Assembly (NCBI RefSeq): GCF_020179835.1
Contig: NZ_JAIUDA010000005.1
Location: forward strand, 310,001 to 374,000
Reading direction: 5' to 3'
DNA from: Pantoea sp. alder81
GTDB taxonomy: Bacteria; Pseudomonadota; Gammaproteobacteria; Enterobacterales; Enterobacteriaceae
Length of the DNA: 64,000 nucleotides
Numbering within the stretch: the first letter of the stretch is position 1; each line of letters begins with the position of its first letter. The notes beneath the pieces are model-generated. The model was given only the letters and a program-made list of their open reading frames with translations, was not told the origin of the DNA and searched no databases. The translations under genes were made by a program, and so were the position numbers. Shown here one piece after another: positions 50,928 to 60,032 of the stretch.

Positions 50928-50949
50928 AATGCCCTCTTGCGAGGGCATT
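50928..50949. terminator. Bidirectional terminator
   Basis: AATGCCCTC (50928-50936) pairs with GAGGGCATT (50941-50949) around TTGC, between the convergent AraC regulator and yncE. Confidence 0.8.
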
Positions 50950-50965
50950 CATTAACGCTGCACTC

Positions 50966-52057
50966 TTACTTCAGTGTAATACGGGCAATACCGTCGGTGC
51001 CTTTGGTAGACGAGTCTTTATTGAACTCCGCCTTCAGGGTCACGTACAGGGTGTTGTTATCCGGTCCGATCAACAGGCTATTTGGATTCTGCTCAAACGA
51101 CCAGCTGTTTTTCACTGCATAAGTGGTGGCATCCAACTGCAGCACTTTCTTCGATTCGCGCTGGCTAATGAAGAGTTCATTACGCTTGGCGTCGAATTTA
51201 ATACCCAGAGAGTCGCCTTCGATACGCTTGATCACTTTACCGGTGCGCTCATCAAAGACCAGGGTGGCTTTACCTTTAGAATCGTCAGTGACAAACAGGC
51301 GGCCGGTAGCTGGATCTTCTGCCATATTCAGGAACAGATACTCTTTACCGTCACCTGCAGTCCAGCGCTTCTCAATTTTGTGGGTGCGTGGATTGATCAC
51401 CAGGATCTCGCCAGAGCCGTTGGCCGCATAAATGCGCTCTGTCACCGGAGAATAAATAATACCCGTCACCCATTTGCCAGCGTTCTTAATCTCAGTCTTC
51501 AGCTTGAAGGTCTTGGTATCCACCACGGAGATGTAACCTGGATCGGCCACACGACCGACATACAGTTCATTGCCGTGCCACAACACTTCACGTGCACCCG
51601 CCGGGTAACCTTCTTTGCTGATTTTGCCCGGGAACACTAAACGCTGCAGCACTTTGCCGCTCTGCGCGTCAACTTTAGAGATGGCACCATCAAGGGAGTT
51701 GGTGGTGTAGAACACGCTGCCCTGCTCATCGATAGCGGTACCGAAGTTTTTCAGATCGGTGTGGGTCTCACCTTTGGTCGCTAAGGTTGCTGGATCGAGG
51801 CGATAGATCACGCCGCCGTTCACATCTTTGAATGCCTGCGCACTGGCAACAAACAGCGCTTTCGACGCTGGAGAGTAGGCCATTTCATACAGACCATCGC
51901 CCAGGTCGCGTTTCAACACTGCGGTATCAACCGGTTTCACGGTTTCAGCGGCTGGCGCTTCGGCTTTTTTGGCAGGTGCCTGGCAAGCAGTCAGGCTAAA
52001 GGCTGCGGCGATCGCCATGGCAACAGTGGCTTTACGCGGGCTAAACAACGATTTCAT
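50966..52057 (-). CDS. yncE: YncE-like seven-bladed beta-propeller lipoprotein
   Basis: A 363-residue exported protein. Signal with lipobox LTAC (Cys25), so a lipoprotein, unlike E. coli YncE, which has a normal signal peptide. The propeller repeats include LYEMAYSPASKALFVASAQ, GVIYRLDPATL, TGIIYSPVTERIYAANGSGE and NSLLIGPDNNTLYVT, matching YncE from end to end. YncE binds DNA in vitro and is iron-regulated in E. coli, but its role is unclear. ATG 52057 has GGAG upstream. A Fur-like box lies upstream and the siderophore receptor is divergent. Confidence 0.85.
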   Translation of the reverse strand: MKSLFSPRKATVAMAIAAAFSLTACQAPAKKAEAPAAETVKPVDTAVLKRDLGDGLYEMAYSPASKALFVASAQAFKDVNGGVIYRLDPATLATKGETHTDLKNFGTAIDEQGSVFYTTNSLDGAISKVDAQSGKVLQRLVFPGKISKEGYPAGAREVLWHGNELYVGRVADPGYISVVDTKTFKLKTEIKNAGKWVTGIIYSPVTERIYAANGSGEILVINPRTHKIEKRWTAGDGKEYLFLNMAEDPATGRLFVTDDSKGKATLVFDERTGKVIKRIEGDSLGIKFDAKRNELFISQRESKKVLQLDATTYAVKNSWSFEQNPNSLLIGPDNNTLYVTLKAEFNKDSSTKGTDGIARITLK

Positions 52058-52117
52058 GCTGAACTCCATCAATGGATCAACGGCTCCGACCACATTGAGG
52101 TGGGCGGAAAATATAAG

Positions 52118-52136
52118 AAGAATGAGAATCATACGC
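52118..52136. promoter_or_regulatory. Fur box upstream of yncE
   Basis: AAGAATGAGAATCATACGC agrees with the 19-bp Fur consensus at 13 positions and sits about 60 bases before the yncE start. Confidence 0.6.
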
Positions 52137-52366
52137 ATTAACTTAGCGTAAGCAAATATTCACGTAGATTTATGCGCTAATTCCACACTGTTAACTCAAT
52201 TTGCCGCCAGATTTGACGCTTCATGATATTAAAAACGTGCCAAATCTTGCCGAATAAAAGTGAAAACACCAGCAACTATCAGGTTATGAATCCCTCCAGA
52301 TAACTGAATTACATCATGTTTACACATTATTACACTTCAAATTGAATCCTTGCGAGATTCTATAAA

Positions 52367-52385
52367 GCAAATGATTATCATTGGC
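52367..52385. promoter_or_regulatory. Fur box upstream of fhuE
   Basis: GCAAATGATTATCATTGGC agrees with the Fur consensus (GATAATGATTATCATTATC) at 15 of 19 positions. It lies about 120 bases before the fhuE start. The rest of the 52058-52504 gap is AT-rich promoter DNA with no visible gene. Confidence 0.75.
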
Positions 52386-52504
52386 GTTCGTAATTAGATC
52401 GAATCTTCGTTTGCTCTGCCCTTTTGGGTGAGGGTAGATGAGCGCCAGCATAACAACCGAAGCGTAATGGCTTCATATAACAATCATTTATCACGGAAAC
52501 TATT

Positions 52505-54682
52505 ATGTCTTCGAACGGCAGGGAATCAGGCATCCGCAAAACGTTTAGCGTTTCATTGTTGGCGATGGCAGTACACGCCCTTCTCAACCCCACTTTGGCG
52601 CAGGCTGCCGATACGACTCAGCAGGATCTGGTGGTCAATGCCACCAGCAGCGACAACAGCGATGAGACTGAAAAACAGGACTATGCGGTCAAAACCACCC
52701 GAGCGGGTACAAAACTGCTGCTGACGCCACGTGATGTGCCGCAATCAGTGAGCGTGGTGACGCAGCAGCGTATGCAGGATCAGCAGCTACAAACCGTCAC
52801 CGACGTATTGAATAACACCACTGGTATCACCAGCAATTTGGTGGATTCTGAACGTTCTGAATACTATTCACGCGGCTTTAAAATCACTAACTTCACCTTT
52901 GATGGTATCCCTACTTCTACGGGTGATAACTGGAACTACGGTGACGCGGCATCTGATACCGCCATTTACGATCGTATTGAGGTGGTACGTGGCGCGACGG
53001 GCCTGATGACTGGGGCTGGCAGCCCTTCCGCTTCGGTCAATATGGTGCGTAAACACGCCGACAGTAAAGATTTTACTGGCTCGGTCAGCGCCAGCTATGG
53101 CAGTTGGAACAAACAACGTTATGTCGCTGATATCGCCGGGACGCTGAACAGCGAAGGTTCACTACGCGGACGCGTGGTAACAGGGTATCAGGACCAGGAT
53201 AGTTGGCTCGATCGCTATCATAAAAACAAGAAGTTCCTTTATGGCGTGGTCGATGCGGATATCACCGATAACACCACCCTTTCATTAGGTTATGACTACG
53301 AAAAGGCCGATACGCGCGATCCTACATGGGGTGGCTTACCGGATTTCTACAGCAACGGTTCGCTTACGCACTACAACCGCAGCCTGAACTCCGCCGCCGA
53401 TTGGACTTACTATCACACCGAAATACAGAAGGTTTACGCCGATCTGGTGCATAACTTCGATAACGGCTGGAGCTTCCATGTGAATGGTACCCATGCCAAA
53501 AATACCTTTAGCGATAAGTTGCTTAACCTGTACAGCGCATTCCCTGACGAGAGTACCGGCGAAGGCGTAACCGGCTACGGCAGCCTGGACCGCGGTAAAC
53601 GTGAGCTAACCTCCGTTGATGGTTACGCCAGCGGCCCGTTTGAGTTATTAGGCCGTCAGCACCAGTTGATGGCAGGCCTGAGTTACAGCCGTCAGCATAA
53701 CCAAACCTACAGTCAGGATGGCGTCACTGACCTGGATGAGTATGATATTACTGCCGCTGATATGGGGCCATTTAATAACAACTGGAATGGCAATCTTGCT
53801 GAGCCGCAGTGGCAAGGTTGGTATCTGAACGCGAATGACGTCATTCGCCAGAAGTCTGCTTACACCGCAGCGCGTATTTCATTAGCCGATCCGCTATCAC
53901 TGATTATTGGTGCTCGCTACACCGAATGGAGCACCAACGGTAGCAGTGGTGATATGACCCAACACAACACCACGCCGTACGCCGGTCTGGTGTATGACAT
54001 CAATGATACCTGGTCTGCGTATGCCAGCTATACGTCGATTTTCCAGCCTCAAACCTATCGCGATAGCTCAGGCCACTACCTTTCTCCAGTTACCGGAAAA
54101 AGCTACGAAACGGGGTTAAAATCGGCATGGTATGATGGTCGTCTGACCGCGACCTTTGCGGTATTCCGTATTCAACAGGAAAACGTCGGGACAGCACAAG
54201 ATGGCGTCTACGTTAATAACAGCAGCGAGCAGGCCTACACCGCCACTAAAGGCGCACGCAGTAAAGGGGCCGAGTTCGAACTTAACGGTGCACTCACCGA
54301 TAACCTGCAATTAACCTTCGGAGCAACGCGCTATGTCGCGCGCGATTTGGATGGTCGTTATAACCCTGACCAACCGCAAACCCAGTTCAAGCTGTTTACC
54401 CGTTACAACGTGCCGATGCTGCCTGACCTGACGATTGGTGGCGGCATTAACTGGCAGAACCGCGTGTTTGAGGATGTCAGCTCCCCAGATGGCGGTACGC
54501 AACGCGTCTATCAGGGCAGCTACCCACTGGCTAACCTGTTTGCCCGTTATCAGGTCACCAAACAAGTTGCCGTGCAGGCTAACGTCGATAACTTATTCGA
54601 CCGCGAGTACTACACCTATATGAATAACTATGTTTACGGTGAGCCGCGCAACTTCTCGGTTAGCGTGTCATATCAGTTCTGA
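52505..54682 (+). CDS. fhuE: FhuE-type TonB-dependent hydroxamate siderophore receptor
   Basis: A 725-residue outer-membrane receptor. Signal peptide to about residue 34 (ending AQA); plug domain with PQSVSVVTQQRMQDQQLQTVTDVLNNTTGI and VEVVRGATGLMTGAGSPSASVNMVRKHA; 22-strand barrel ending VSVSYQF, with Phe at the terminus as required for BAM recognition. It aligns closely with E. coli FhuE, the receptor for coprogen, rhodotorulate and ferrioxamine B. A good Fur box lies upstream. No siderophore biosynthesis genes are nearby. Confidence 0.92.
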   Translation: MSSNGRESGIRKTFSVSLLAMAVHALLNPTLAQAADTTQQDLVVNATSSDNSDETEKQDYAVKTTRAGTKLLLTPRDVPQSVSVVTQQRMQDQQLQTVTDVLNNTTGITSNLVDSERSEYYSRGFKITNFTFDGIPTSTGDNWNYGDAASDTAIYDRIEVVRGATGLMTGAGSPSASVNMVRKHADSKDFTGSVSASYGSWNKQRYVADIAGTLNSEGSLRGRVVTGYQDQDSWLDRYHKNKKFLYGVVDADITDNTTLSLGYDYEKADTRDPTWGGLPDFYSNGSLTHYNRSLNSAADWTYYHTEIQKVYADLVHNFDNGWSFHVNGTHAKNTFSDKLLNLYSAFPDESTGEGVTGYGSLDRGKRELTSVDGYASGPFELLGRQHQLMAGLSYSRQHNQTYSQDGVTDLDEYDITAADMGPFNNNWNGNLAEPQWQGWYLNANDVIRQKSAYTAARISLADPLSLIIGARYTEWSTNGSSGDMTQHNTTPYAGLVYDINDTWSAYASYTSIFQPQTYRDSSGHYLSPVTGKSYETGLKSAWYDGRLTATFAVFRIQQENVGTAQDGVYVNNSSEQAYTATKGARSKGAEFELNGALTDNLQLTFGATRYVARDLDGRYNPDQPQTQFKLFTRYNVPMLPDLTIGGGINWQNRVFEDVSSPDGGTQRVYQGSYPLANLFARYQVTKQVAVQANVDNLFDREYYTYMNNYVYGEPRNFSVSVSYQF

Positions 54683-54688
54683 TATAAA

Positions 54689-54713
54689 AATCCCCGGCTT
54701 CAGGCCGGGGATT
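54689..54713. terminator. Bidirectional terminator between fhuE and nlpC
   Basis: AATCCCCGGC with GCCGGGGATT (54689-54698 with 54704-54713), 5-base loop, then CTTTCT on the plus strand and TTTTTATA on the minus strand. Confidence 0.85.
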
Positions 54714-54722
54714 CTTTCTGCA

Positions 54723-55274
54723 TCAGGCTTTATTTTTATAGTTAAAACTAATCTGCGAATTTTGTTCACGCGGTAACCGCCGCGCTTCCAAATATACTGA
54801 TTTCCAGTATGGATTATTCAGCGATGAACGCATCACACCCTGACTAACCGATGCGTGGAGAAATTGATGATCGGTGTCATAAAAGCCTACGTGTAACTCG
54901 CGTTTGATGCGAAAGAACACTAAATCACCAGGTTGCAAATGCGCCTTATCGACTGGCTGCCCCATGGCAATTAACTCACGCGTCGTGACACGATCCATCG
55001 GAATATTGAAACGATCTTTTAAGGTGCGCCAGACAAAGCCGGAGCAATCCACCCCGTTTAATTGCGTGCCACCCCACTGGTATTTGGTCCCTTCCCATGA
55101 GTGCATCTGATCGTGTAATGCCGCGATCACCGGAATCAAATCGGGTTGCTTACCACCATCGGTTGAAGCATCGACGCTCTCTTCCGCAGGGGCATGAGAA
55201 GTTTTGGAAGAGCAACCTGCCAGGGTAATAAAAAACAGGCAGGCGAAGATTTTGCTGGCCGCAGAGTTGATCAT
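54723..55274 (-). CDS. nlpC: NlpC/P60-family lipoprotein endopeptidase
   Basis: A 183-residue lipoprotein: lipobox LAGC (Cys21), catalytic Cys in GVDCSGFVWRTL and His in ELHVGFYD, third polar residue in FLHASVSQGV. NlpC/Spr enzymes cleave gamma-D-Glu-diaminopimelate or similar bonds in murein peptides. The order Cys-His-His is intact, so it should be active. Convergent with fhuE. Confidence 0.88.
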   Translation of the reverse strand: MINSAASKIFACLFFITLAGCSSKTSHAPAEESVDASTDGGKQPDLIPVIAALHDQMHSWEGTKYQWGGTQLNGVDCSGFVWRTLKDRFNIPMDRVTTRELIAMGQPVDKAHLQPGDLVFFRIKRELHVGFYDTDHQFLHASVSQGVMRSSLNNPYWKSVYLEARRLPREQNSQISFNYKNKA

Positions 55275-55489
55275 GAGATGACGTTTTCGCTGAGGGAGAC
55301 AGTGGTTAGAGATTTATACCGTAGAAAAGTTGCAAAAATAAATAGCTGGCCGCTGAATTCTTTTAATCCTCTTCTTTTTTACCTAAGTTTACGGAAAGGT
55401 AACATCATGTATTTGAGATAAAAATTAACTATTCTTTCGCCAATTTACGTGATGAAGGTTATTTCTTCGCCCGACTCTGCTGCTATTTC

Positions 55490-55525
55490 ATCCTACCATC
55501 GGCATCAATCAGCCGATGGTGGGAT
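55490..55525 (-). terminator. Long hairpin after the DHA2 exporter
   Basis: ATCCTACCATCGGC (55490-55503) pairs with GCCGATGGTGGGAT (55512-55525), one G-U pair, 8-base loop. No clear T run follows on the minus strand, so it may be a 3' stabilising or rho-linked structure rather than a textbook terminator. Confidence 0.5.
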
Positions 55526-55537
55526 GCGGGTTAATGT

Positions 55538-57055
55538 TTATTGTTTGGCTTTACTGCGTAATGGCGACTCCGGCAGGAACAACGACAGAATAAATGCCAC
55601 TACCATGACCACCGCAGCCATCTGAAATGCCGCATGCACCGCTTCGCTAAATACCTGCAAATAAGCGTGTTGCACATCATAAGGCAAATGGTGCACGGCG
55701 TTAGGATCCAGCGTGGCGGGTAATTTATCGCCCTTGTCGACCATTTCAGTCAAACCCGACTTCAATACATGGCTAAACATCGCACCGAATAATGCCACTC
55801 CTATTGAACCGCCAACCGAACGGAACAACGTGACGGAAGAGGTCGCAACGCCAATACGGTCCGGTGTCACACTGTTTTGCACCGCCAGCACTAACACCTG
55901 CATTACCATACCCATGCCCATACCGAGCACGCAGGCGTAGAGATAAATCTGCCACAGCGGAGAGTTAAGCGTCAGCGTGGTCATTAAAGCCATTCCGATC
56001 GTCGCCAACAAGGTTCCGCCAATGGGGAACAGACGATAGCGACCGGTGCGGCTGATAATGCGTCCGCTAACAATCGAGGTCACCAGCAATCCGCCCATCA
56101 GTGGTAGCAACTGCAACCCAGCCTCGGTCGGGGTTGAGCCTTTCACCACCTGTAAATAGAGCGGCAGGAAAGTCACACTGCCAAACAGCGACATCCCGAC
56201 AATAAAGGCCATCAAACTGGAGAGCGAAAAGTTGCGATTGCGGAACAGATCCAACGGAATAATCGGTTCCCACGCGCGCCGCTCTTCATAAATAAAGCCA
56301 ATCACACCTACCAAACCAAAAGCCAGAATGCACCACAGCACGGGATCGCTCCACGCGCGCAGCGTGCCGCCTTCGCTGGTAAACAGGGTAATTCCCACCA
56401 GCGCCAGGCACAGGCAAACAGCACCAGGATAATCAATCTCATGCGGTTTACGTTTGTTATCTGCCTTAAACACGGCGTTGATAATCACCAGTGCAAACAA
56501 GCCCAACGGTAGATTGATATAGAAAATCCAACGCCAGGAGGCGTGCTGCACGATAAATCCGCCGAGTAACGGGCCAACCACCGTCGCCAATCCAAATACC
56601 CCGCCAAATAGCCCCTGGTATTTGCCACGATCGGCAGGCGGGATGATATCCGCCACCGCTGCCATGCTGACCACCATCAGCCCCCCGCCGCCCAGACCTT
56701 GCAGGGCGCGGGTGAAGATCAGTTGCTCCATATTTTGCGCCAGCCCACACAGTGCGGAGCCAATCAGGAACAGAACAACGGAAATTTGCAGCACCGTTTT
56801 ACGGCCAAACAGGTCACCAAACTTACCGTACAGCGGCACCACGATGGTGGACGCGAGCATATACGCCGTGACAATCCACGACAGGCGATCCAGCCCGCCT
56901 AATTCACCCACAATGGTGGGCAACGCAGTAGAGACGATGGTCTGGTCGAGTGCAGAGAGCAGCATCACCAGCATCAGTGCGCCCATCAGCAAACGGACGG
57001 AAGGTGGACTCTCTTCCCCGCTGCCCGATTTCGGCGCGTATGTTTCAGGTTTCAT
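55538..57055 (-). CDS. DHA2-family MFS multidrug exporter
   Basis: A 505-residue protein with fourteen predicted helices: LSALDQTIVSTALPTIVGELGG (motif D1), LYGKFGDLFGRKTVLQISVVLF (motif A), and GGVFGLATVVGPLLGGFIVQHASWRWIFYINLPLG (motif C). These place it with EmrB/QacA-type proton antiporters. ATG 57055 is the best start; an upstream TTG has no RBS. Divergent from a TetR regulator, the usual partner of such exporters. Substrate unknown. Confidence 0.9.
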   Translation of the reverse strand: MKPETYAPKSGSGEESPPSVRLLMGALMLVMLLSALDQTIVSTALPTIVGELGGLDRLSWIVTAYMLASTIVVPLYGKFGDLFGRKTVLQISVVLFLIGSALCGLAQNMEQLIFTRALQGLGGGGLMVVSMAAVADIIPPADRGKYQGLFGGVFGLATVVGPLLGGFIVQHASWRWIFYINLPLGLFALVIINAVFKADNKRKPHEIDYPGAVCLCLALVGITLFTSEGGTLRAWSDPVLWCILAFGLVGVIGFIYEERRAWEPIIPLDLFRNRNFSLSSLMAFIVGMSLFGSVTFLPLYLQVVKGSTPTEAGLQLLPLMGGLLVTSIVSGRIISRTGRYRLFPIGGTLLATIGMALMTTLTLNSPLWQIYLYACVLGMGMGMVMQVLVLAVQNSVTPDRIGVATSSVTLFRSVGGSIGVALFGAMFSHVLKSGLTEMVDKGDKLPATLDPNAVHHLPYDVQHAYLQVFSEAVHAAFQMAAVVMVVAFILSLFLPESPLRSKAKQ

Positions 57056-57085
57056 ATCAGACACCAATTGAAATTAATTAAATAC

Positions 57086-57099
57086 ACAATTAATATTGT
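57086..57099. promoter_or_regulatory. Candidate TetR operator
   Basis: ACAAT-TAAT-ATTGT, a 5-bp inverted repeat with AT-rich surroundings, lies between the divergent DHA2 exporter and TetR genes, 31 bases from the exporter start and 36 bases from the regulator start. Confidence 0.45.
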
Positions 57100-57134
57100 C
57101 CACAGTCTGACACGAAACAAGCGAACGCGTAAAG

Positions 57135-57800
57135 ATGACCGCACAAAAAGTCCCTGCTGATGATAAGACAACTCACACCCAACCTCGCCGTCCGGGTCGA
57201 CCGCGTGGCGGGGCCATTAACGCGCAACAGCGTGAGCACCTGCTGGATATCACCTTAGCGCTGTATGCTAAAAACGGTATTGCAGAAACCTCACTCAATG
57301 CCATAGCACGCCAGGCGGGCGTCAGTCCGGCGATGCTGAATTACTATTTTCAGTCACGTGAGTCGCTGCTGGATGTGGTAGTTGAGGAGCGATTTCTACC
57401 GATGCGCCAGCGTCTGGAAGCGCATTTCGATGAAGATATAGGTGACCCTGTCACCACTTTTAGTGGATTCATTCGTGAAATCGCGGATATCGTTCTGACC
57501 AACGACTGGTTCGCCCCTTTATGGATGCAAGAAGTCACCAGCGGTTCACACGGCTTAGGTCAGCACATCAAAGAACGTTATGGTCATGCGGGGCGTGACA
57601 AAGTCAGGGCGTTGATTGTGCGCTGGCAACAACAGGGTTTATTGAATGCGGCGTTGAATCCCGATTTGCTGATGACATCCATCCTGAGCATGATTCTGGT
57701 GCCCTTCACACGCTTTGCCAATGAGCCGGAGTTTGATACGGAGCTGATTGTACAGCACACACTTAGCCTGTTCTGTCAGGGAATCCGCCCGGTCAGTTAA
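57135..57800 (+). CDS. TetR-family transcriptional regulator
   Basis: A 221-residue regulator: N-terminal basic arm (QPRRPGRPRGG), the TetR helix-turn-helix at about 37-80 (ITLALYAKNGIAETSLNAIARQAGVSPAMLNYYFQSRESLLDVVVEERF) and an effector/dimer domain. The layout of exporter and TetR divergent across 79 bases is classic for ligand-relieved repression of efflux. Ligand unknown. Confidence 0.9.
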   Translation: MTAQKVPADDKTTHTQPRRPGRPRGGAINAQQREHLLDITLALYAKNGIAETSLNAIARQAGVSPAMLNYYFQSRESLLDVVVEERFLPMRQRLEAHFDEDIGDPVTTFSGFIREIADIVLTNDWFAPLWMQEVTSGSHGLGQHIKERYGHAGRDKVRALIVRWQQQGLLNAALNPDLLMTSILSMILVPFTRFANEPEFDTELIVQHTLSLFCQGIRPVS

Positions 57801-57826
57801 ATTCGTTAAGCACGCACATAAGAATG

Positions 57827-57842
57827 GCGGCCCGCGGGCCGC
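57827..57842. terminator. GC-rich hairpin between convergent TetR and ABC genes
   Basis: GCGGCCC (57827-57833) pairs with GGGCCGC (57836-57842) with a 2-base centre and no clear T run; probably a weak bidirectional terminator. Confidence 0.45.
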
Positions 57843-57850
57843 AACGGGTT

Positions 57851-58942
57851 TTATCCGAACACCACATGATTACTTTCGCTGCTCCACTGCGCCAGCACGC
57901 GGTCACCTGCGGCAAAACTCTGCGGCTCGGTTTCACCTTGCGTTTGTTTCCATGCCATCATGGTTTCCCCGTTGGGGAGGCGTAGGTTGTAGTGCAACAT
58001 ATAACCGCGATACACCACCTGCGTGACTTCCGCCGCCGTTGCATTGCAGGTTGCGGTGCCCAGTGGCTGTTGCAGAGGCGATAACCGCACCGCTTCAGGG
58101 CGGATCGTCACCATTGCCTTACCTTTTAACTCACCCTCCACCAGCAAACGCACACCGCTTTCGGTCTGCAACTCACTGCGTCCGCCTTGATACTGCATCA
58201 CTTCGGCAGAGAGGAAGTTGGAGGCACCGATAAACCCGGCCACAAAGGCGGTCGCCGGTTTCTGATAGATCTGGGCGGCACTCGCCACCTGTTCCAGCTT
58301 GCCACCCTGCATCACTGCGATTTGATCTGCCATGGTTAACGCTTCATCCTGATCGTGCGTCACCATAATGGTGGTCAAACCGAGACGCTGTTGAAGTTGG
58401 CGGATCTCCAGTTGCATGCTTTCCCGCAGGCTCTTATCCAGGGCGCCAAGCGGTTCATCCAGTAACAACATATCCGGTTCGATCACCAACGCGCGCGCCA
58501 AAGAGACACGTTGCTGCTGCCCGCCAGAGAGTTGCGCAGGTAAGCGATCGCGATAGGATTTCAGCTGCACCATATCCAATGCTTTTGCTACCCGATCGCT
58601 GTATTCGCTGCGTGACTGCCCGCGCATTTTCAAGCCAAATGCCACGTTCTCTTCCACCGTCATATGGGGGAACAGCGCGTAGTTCTGGAAGAGCAATCCG
58701 ATATTGCGACGATGCACCGCAGTTTCCAGAATCGAACGACCGCCAACCAAAATGTCTCCCGTAGTCGGGGTCACTAACCCAGCCACCATGCGTAAACAGG
58801 TGGTTTTGCCACAGCCGCTTGGGCCGAGTAAGGCCAGGATTTCGCCCGCATGCACGGTTAATGAGATATTCTCAACGGCCACGGTCTTGCCGTAATGCTT
58901 ACTAAGGCTGTCAAGCCGCACTTCATAAGATCGCTGCATCAT
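57851..58942 (-). CDS. PotA-type ABC transporter ATPase
   Basis: A 363-residue importer ATPase: Walker A GPSGCGKTT (about residue 38), signature LSGGQQQR, Walker B MLLLDEPLGALD, switch histidine in VTHDQDE, and a C-terminal TOBE domain (about 280-360). Same arrangement as PotA and FbpC; the C-terminal domain binds or senses regulators. Starts 4 bases after the binding-protein stop codon. Last gene of the four-gene operon. Cargo probably a polyamine or a related small molecule. Confidence 0.88.
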   Translation of the reverse strand: MMQRSYEVRLDSLSKHYGKTVAVENISLTVHAGEILALLGPSGCGKTTCLRMVAGLVTPTTGDILVGGRSILETAVHRRNIGLLFQNYALFPHMTVEENVAFGLKMRGQSRSEYSDRVAKALDMVQLKSYRDRLPAQLSGGQQQRVSLARALVIEPDMLLLDEPLGALDKSLRESMQLEIRQLQQRLGLTTIMVTHDQDEALTMADQIAVMQGGKLEQVASAAQIYQKPATAFVAGFIGASNFLSAEVMQYQGGRSELQTESGVRLLVEGELKGKAMVTIRPEAVRLSPLQQPLGTATCNATAAEVTQVVYRGYMLHYNLRLPNGETMMAWKQTQGETEPQSFAAGDRVLAQWSSESNHVVFG

Positions 58943-58946
58943 CGCC

Positions 58947-60011
58947 TCACGCGTTGAAGGTTTGGTTGTAGCGCTCCAGTAACTCAGCGCGACGCGGGAT
59001 AATGTAAGTCCAATCCGGCGTGAACAGGTTCAACTGCTGCATTTTCTCTTCGGGATAGGCGAGATACTTCAGTGTGGCCTCATCAAAGTTGATGCCTCGC
59101 ACCGTTGGCGCACTCAGCGTCACTTCTGCCAACATCTTCTGCACATCTGCATCCAGCAAACGGTTGATCCACGCTAACCCCAGTTCACGCTGTGGTGCAC
59201 CTTTTACCAATGCCAGTCCGTTAATGCCTGTGAATGCGCCCTCTTTCGGGAAGGTCATATCCAGCGGAATCCCTTTTTTGGTATGCGGGTAGATGGCTTT
59301 TGAGTACTCAATGCCGCCAACCATGGCCTGGCCCTGCGCCACCATCATTACCTGCGCTTCGCCGTCGTACACCGTCATCACGTTATTTTTGAGTTCCGCC
59401 AGCTTGTCCCACCCTTTATCGATTTCATACTGTGCTTCCTGCAGCGGCTTGCCGGTCGCCAGCGCGGCGGCAACGATCAGCATTAATATGCTTTGTGTAT
59501 TCTTGGGCGTGTTCAAAATCATTTGGTGTGCAAACTGCGGCGTGAAGATTTCGTTATAACTCGCAATCGGTTTGGTCATTTGCGGATTGATAAACAGCCC
59601 CGCCATCGAAACCGAGAACCCCACGCCATAGCGATCGCTCAACAGATAACGATCAAATACATTTTTGAGATTCGGAATGCCTTCAGCGGGCAGTTGCTCG
59701 ATCAGGTTCTCCGCTTTCGCTTGAGGTACGCCGATATCATCCATCGACATCACGCTGAACACCGGCTTGGCCTTGGTGGCACGCAGCGCGGCAATGTTGG
59801 CCAGCGTGGCGCCCTCTGTGGTTAACACCTTGCAGTTGTACGCTTTCTCAAACTCCGGCAGGACTTTCTGTTTGATCAGCGCGCCCTGTGCCGAGTTGTA
59901 CACCCCCACTTGCAGAACGCGATCGGCGGCATTGGCTTTCACCTGGATATAGGGCAGCAGCGCGGCGCCCGCTACCGCTTTAATGAAGGTACGGCGTTTC
60001 ATAGCACTCAT
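58947..60011 (-). CDS. Extracellular solute-binding protein, PotD-like
   Basis: A 354-residue periplasmic binding protein. Its N-terminus is a Tat-like signal (KRRTFIKAVAGAALLPYIQVKANA), uncommon for PotD. The mature part has the class II fold with VYNSAQGALIKQKVLPEFEKAYNCKV, VMSMDDIGVPQAKAENLIEQLPA and YAMVGGIEYSKAIYP-like loops. It supplies specificity for the downstream ABC ATPase and upstream permeases. Ligand not predictable beyond polyamine-type or 2-aminoethylphosphonate-type. Confidence 0.85.
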   Translation of the reverse strand: MSAMKRRTFIKAVAGAALLPYIQVKANAADRVLQVGVYNSAQGALIKQKVLPEFEKAYNCKVLTTEGATLANIAALRATKAKPVFSVMSMDDIGVPQAKAENLIEQLPAEGIPNLKNVFDRYLLSDRYGVGFSVSMAGLFINPQMTKPIASYNEIFTPQFAHQMILNTPKNTQSILMLIVAAALATGKPLQEAQYEIDKGWDKLAELKNNVMTVYDGEAQVMMVAQGQAMVGGIEYSKAIYPHTKKGIPLDMTFPKEGAFTGINGLALVKGAPQRELGLAWINRLLDADVQKMLAEVTLSAPTVRGINFDEATLKYLAYPEEKMQQLNLFTPDWTYIIPRRAELLERYNQTFNA

Positions 60012-60032
60012 AGAACATCCTCTGGTGTGAAG

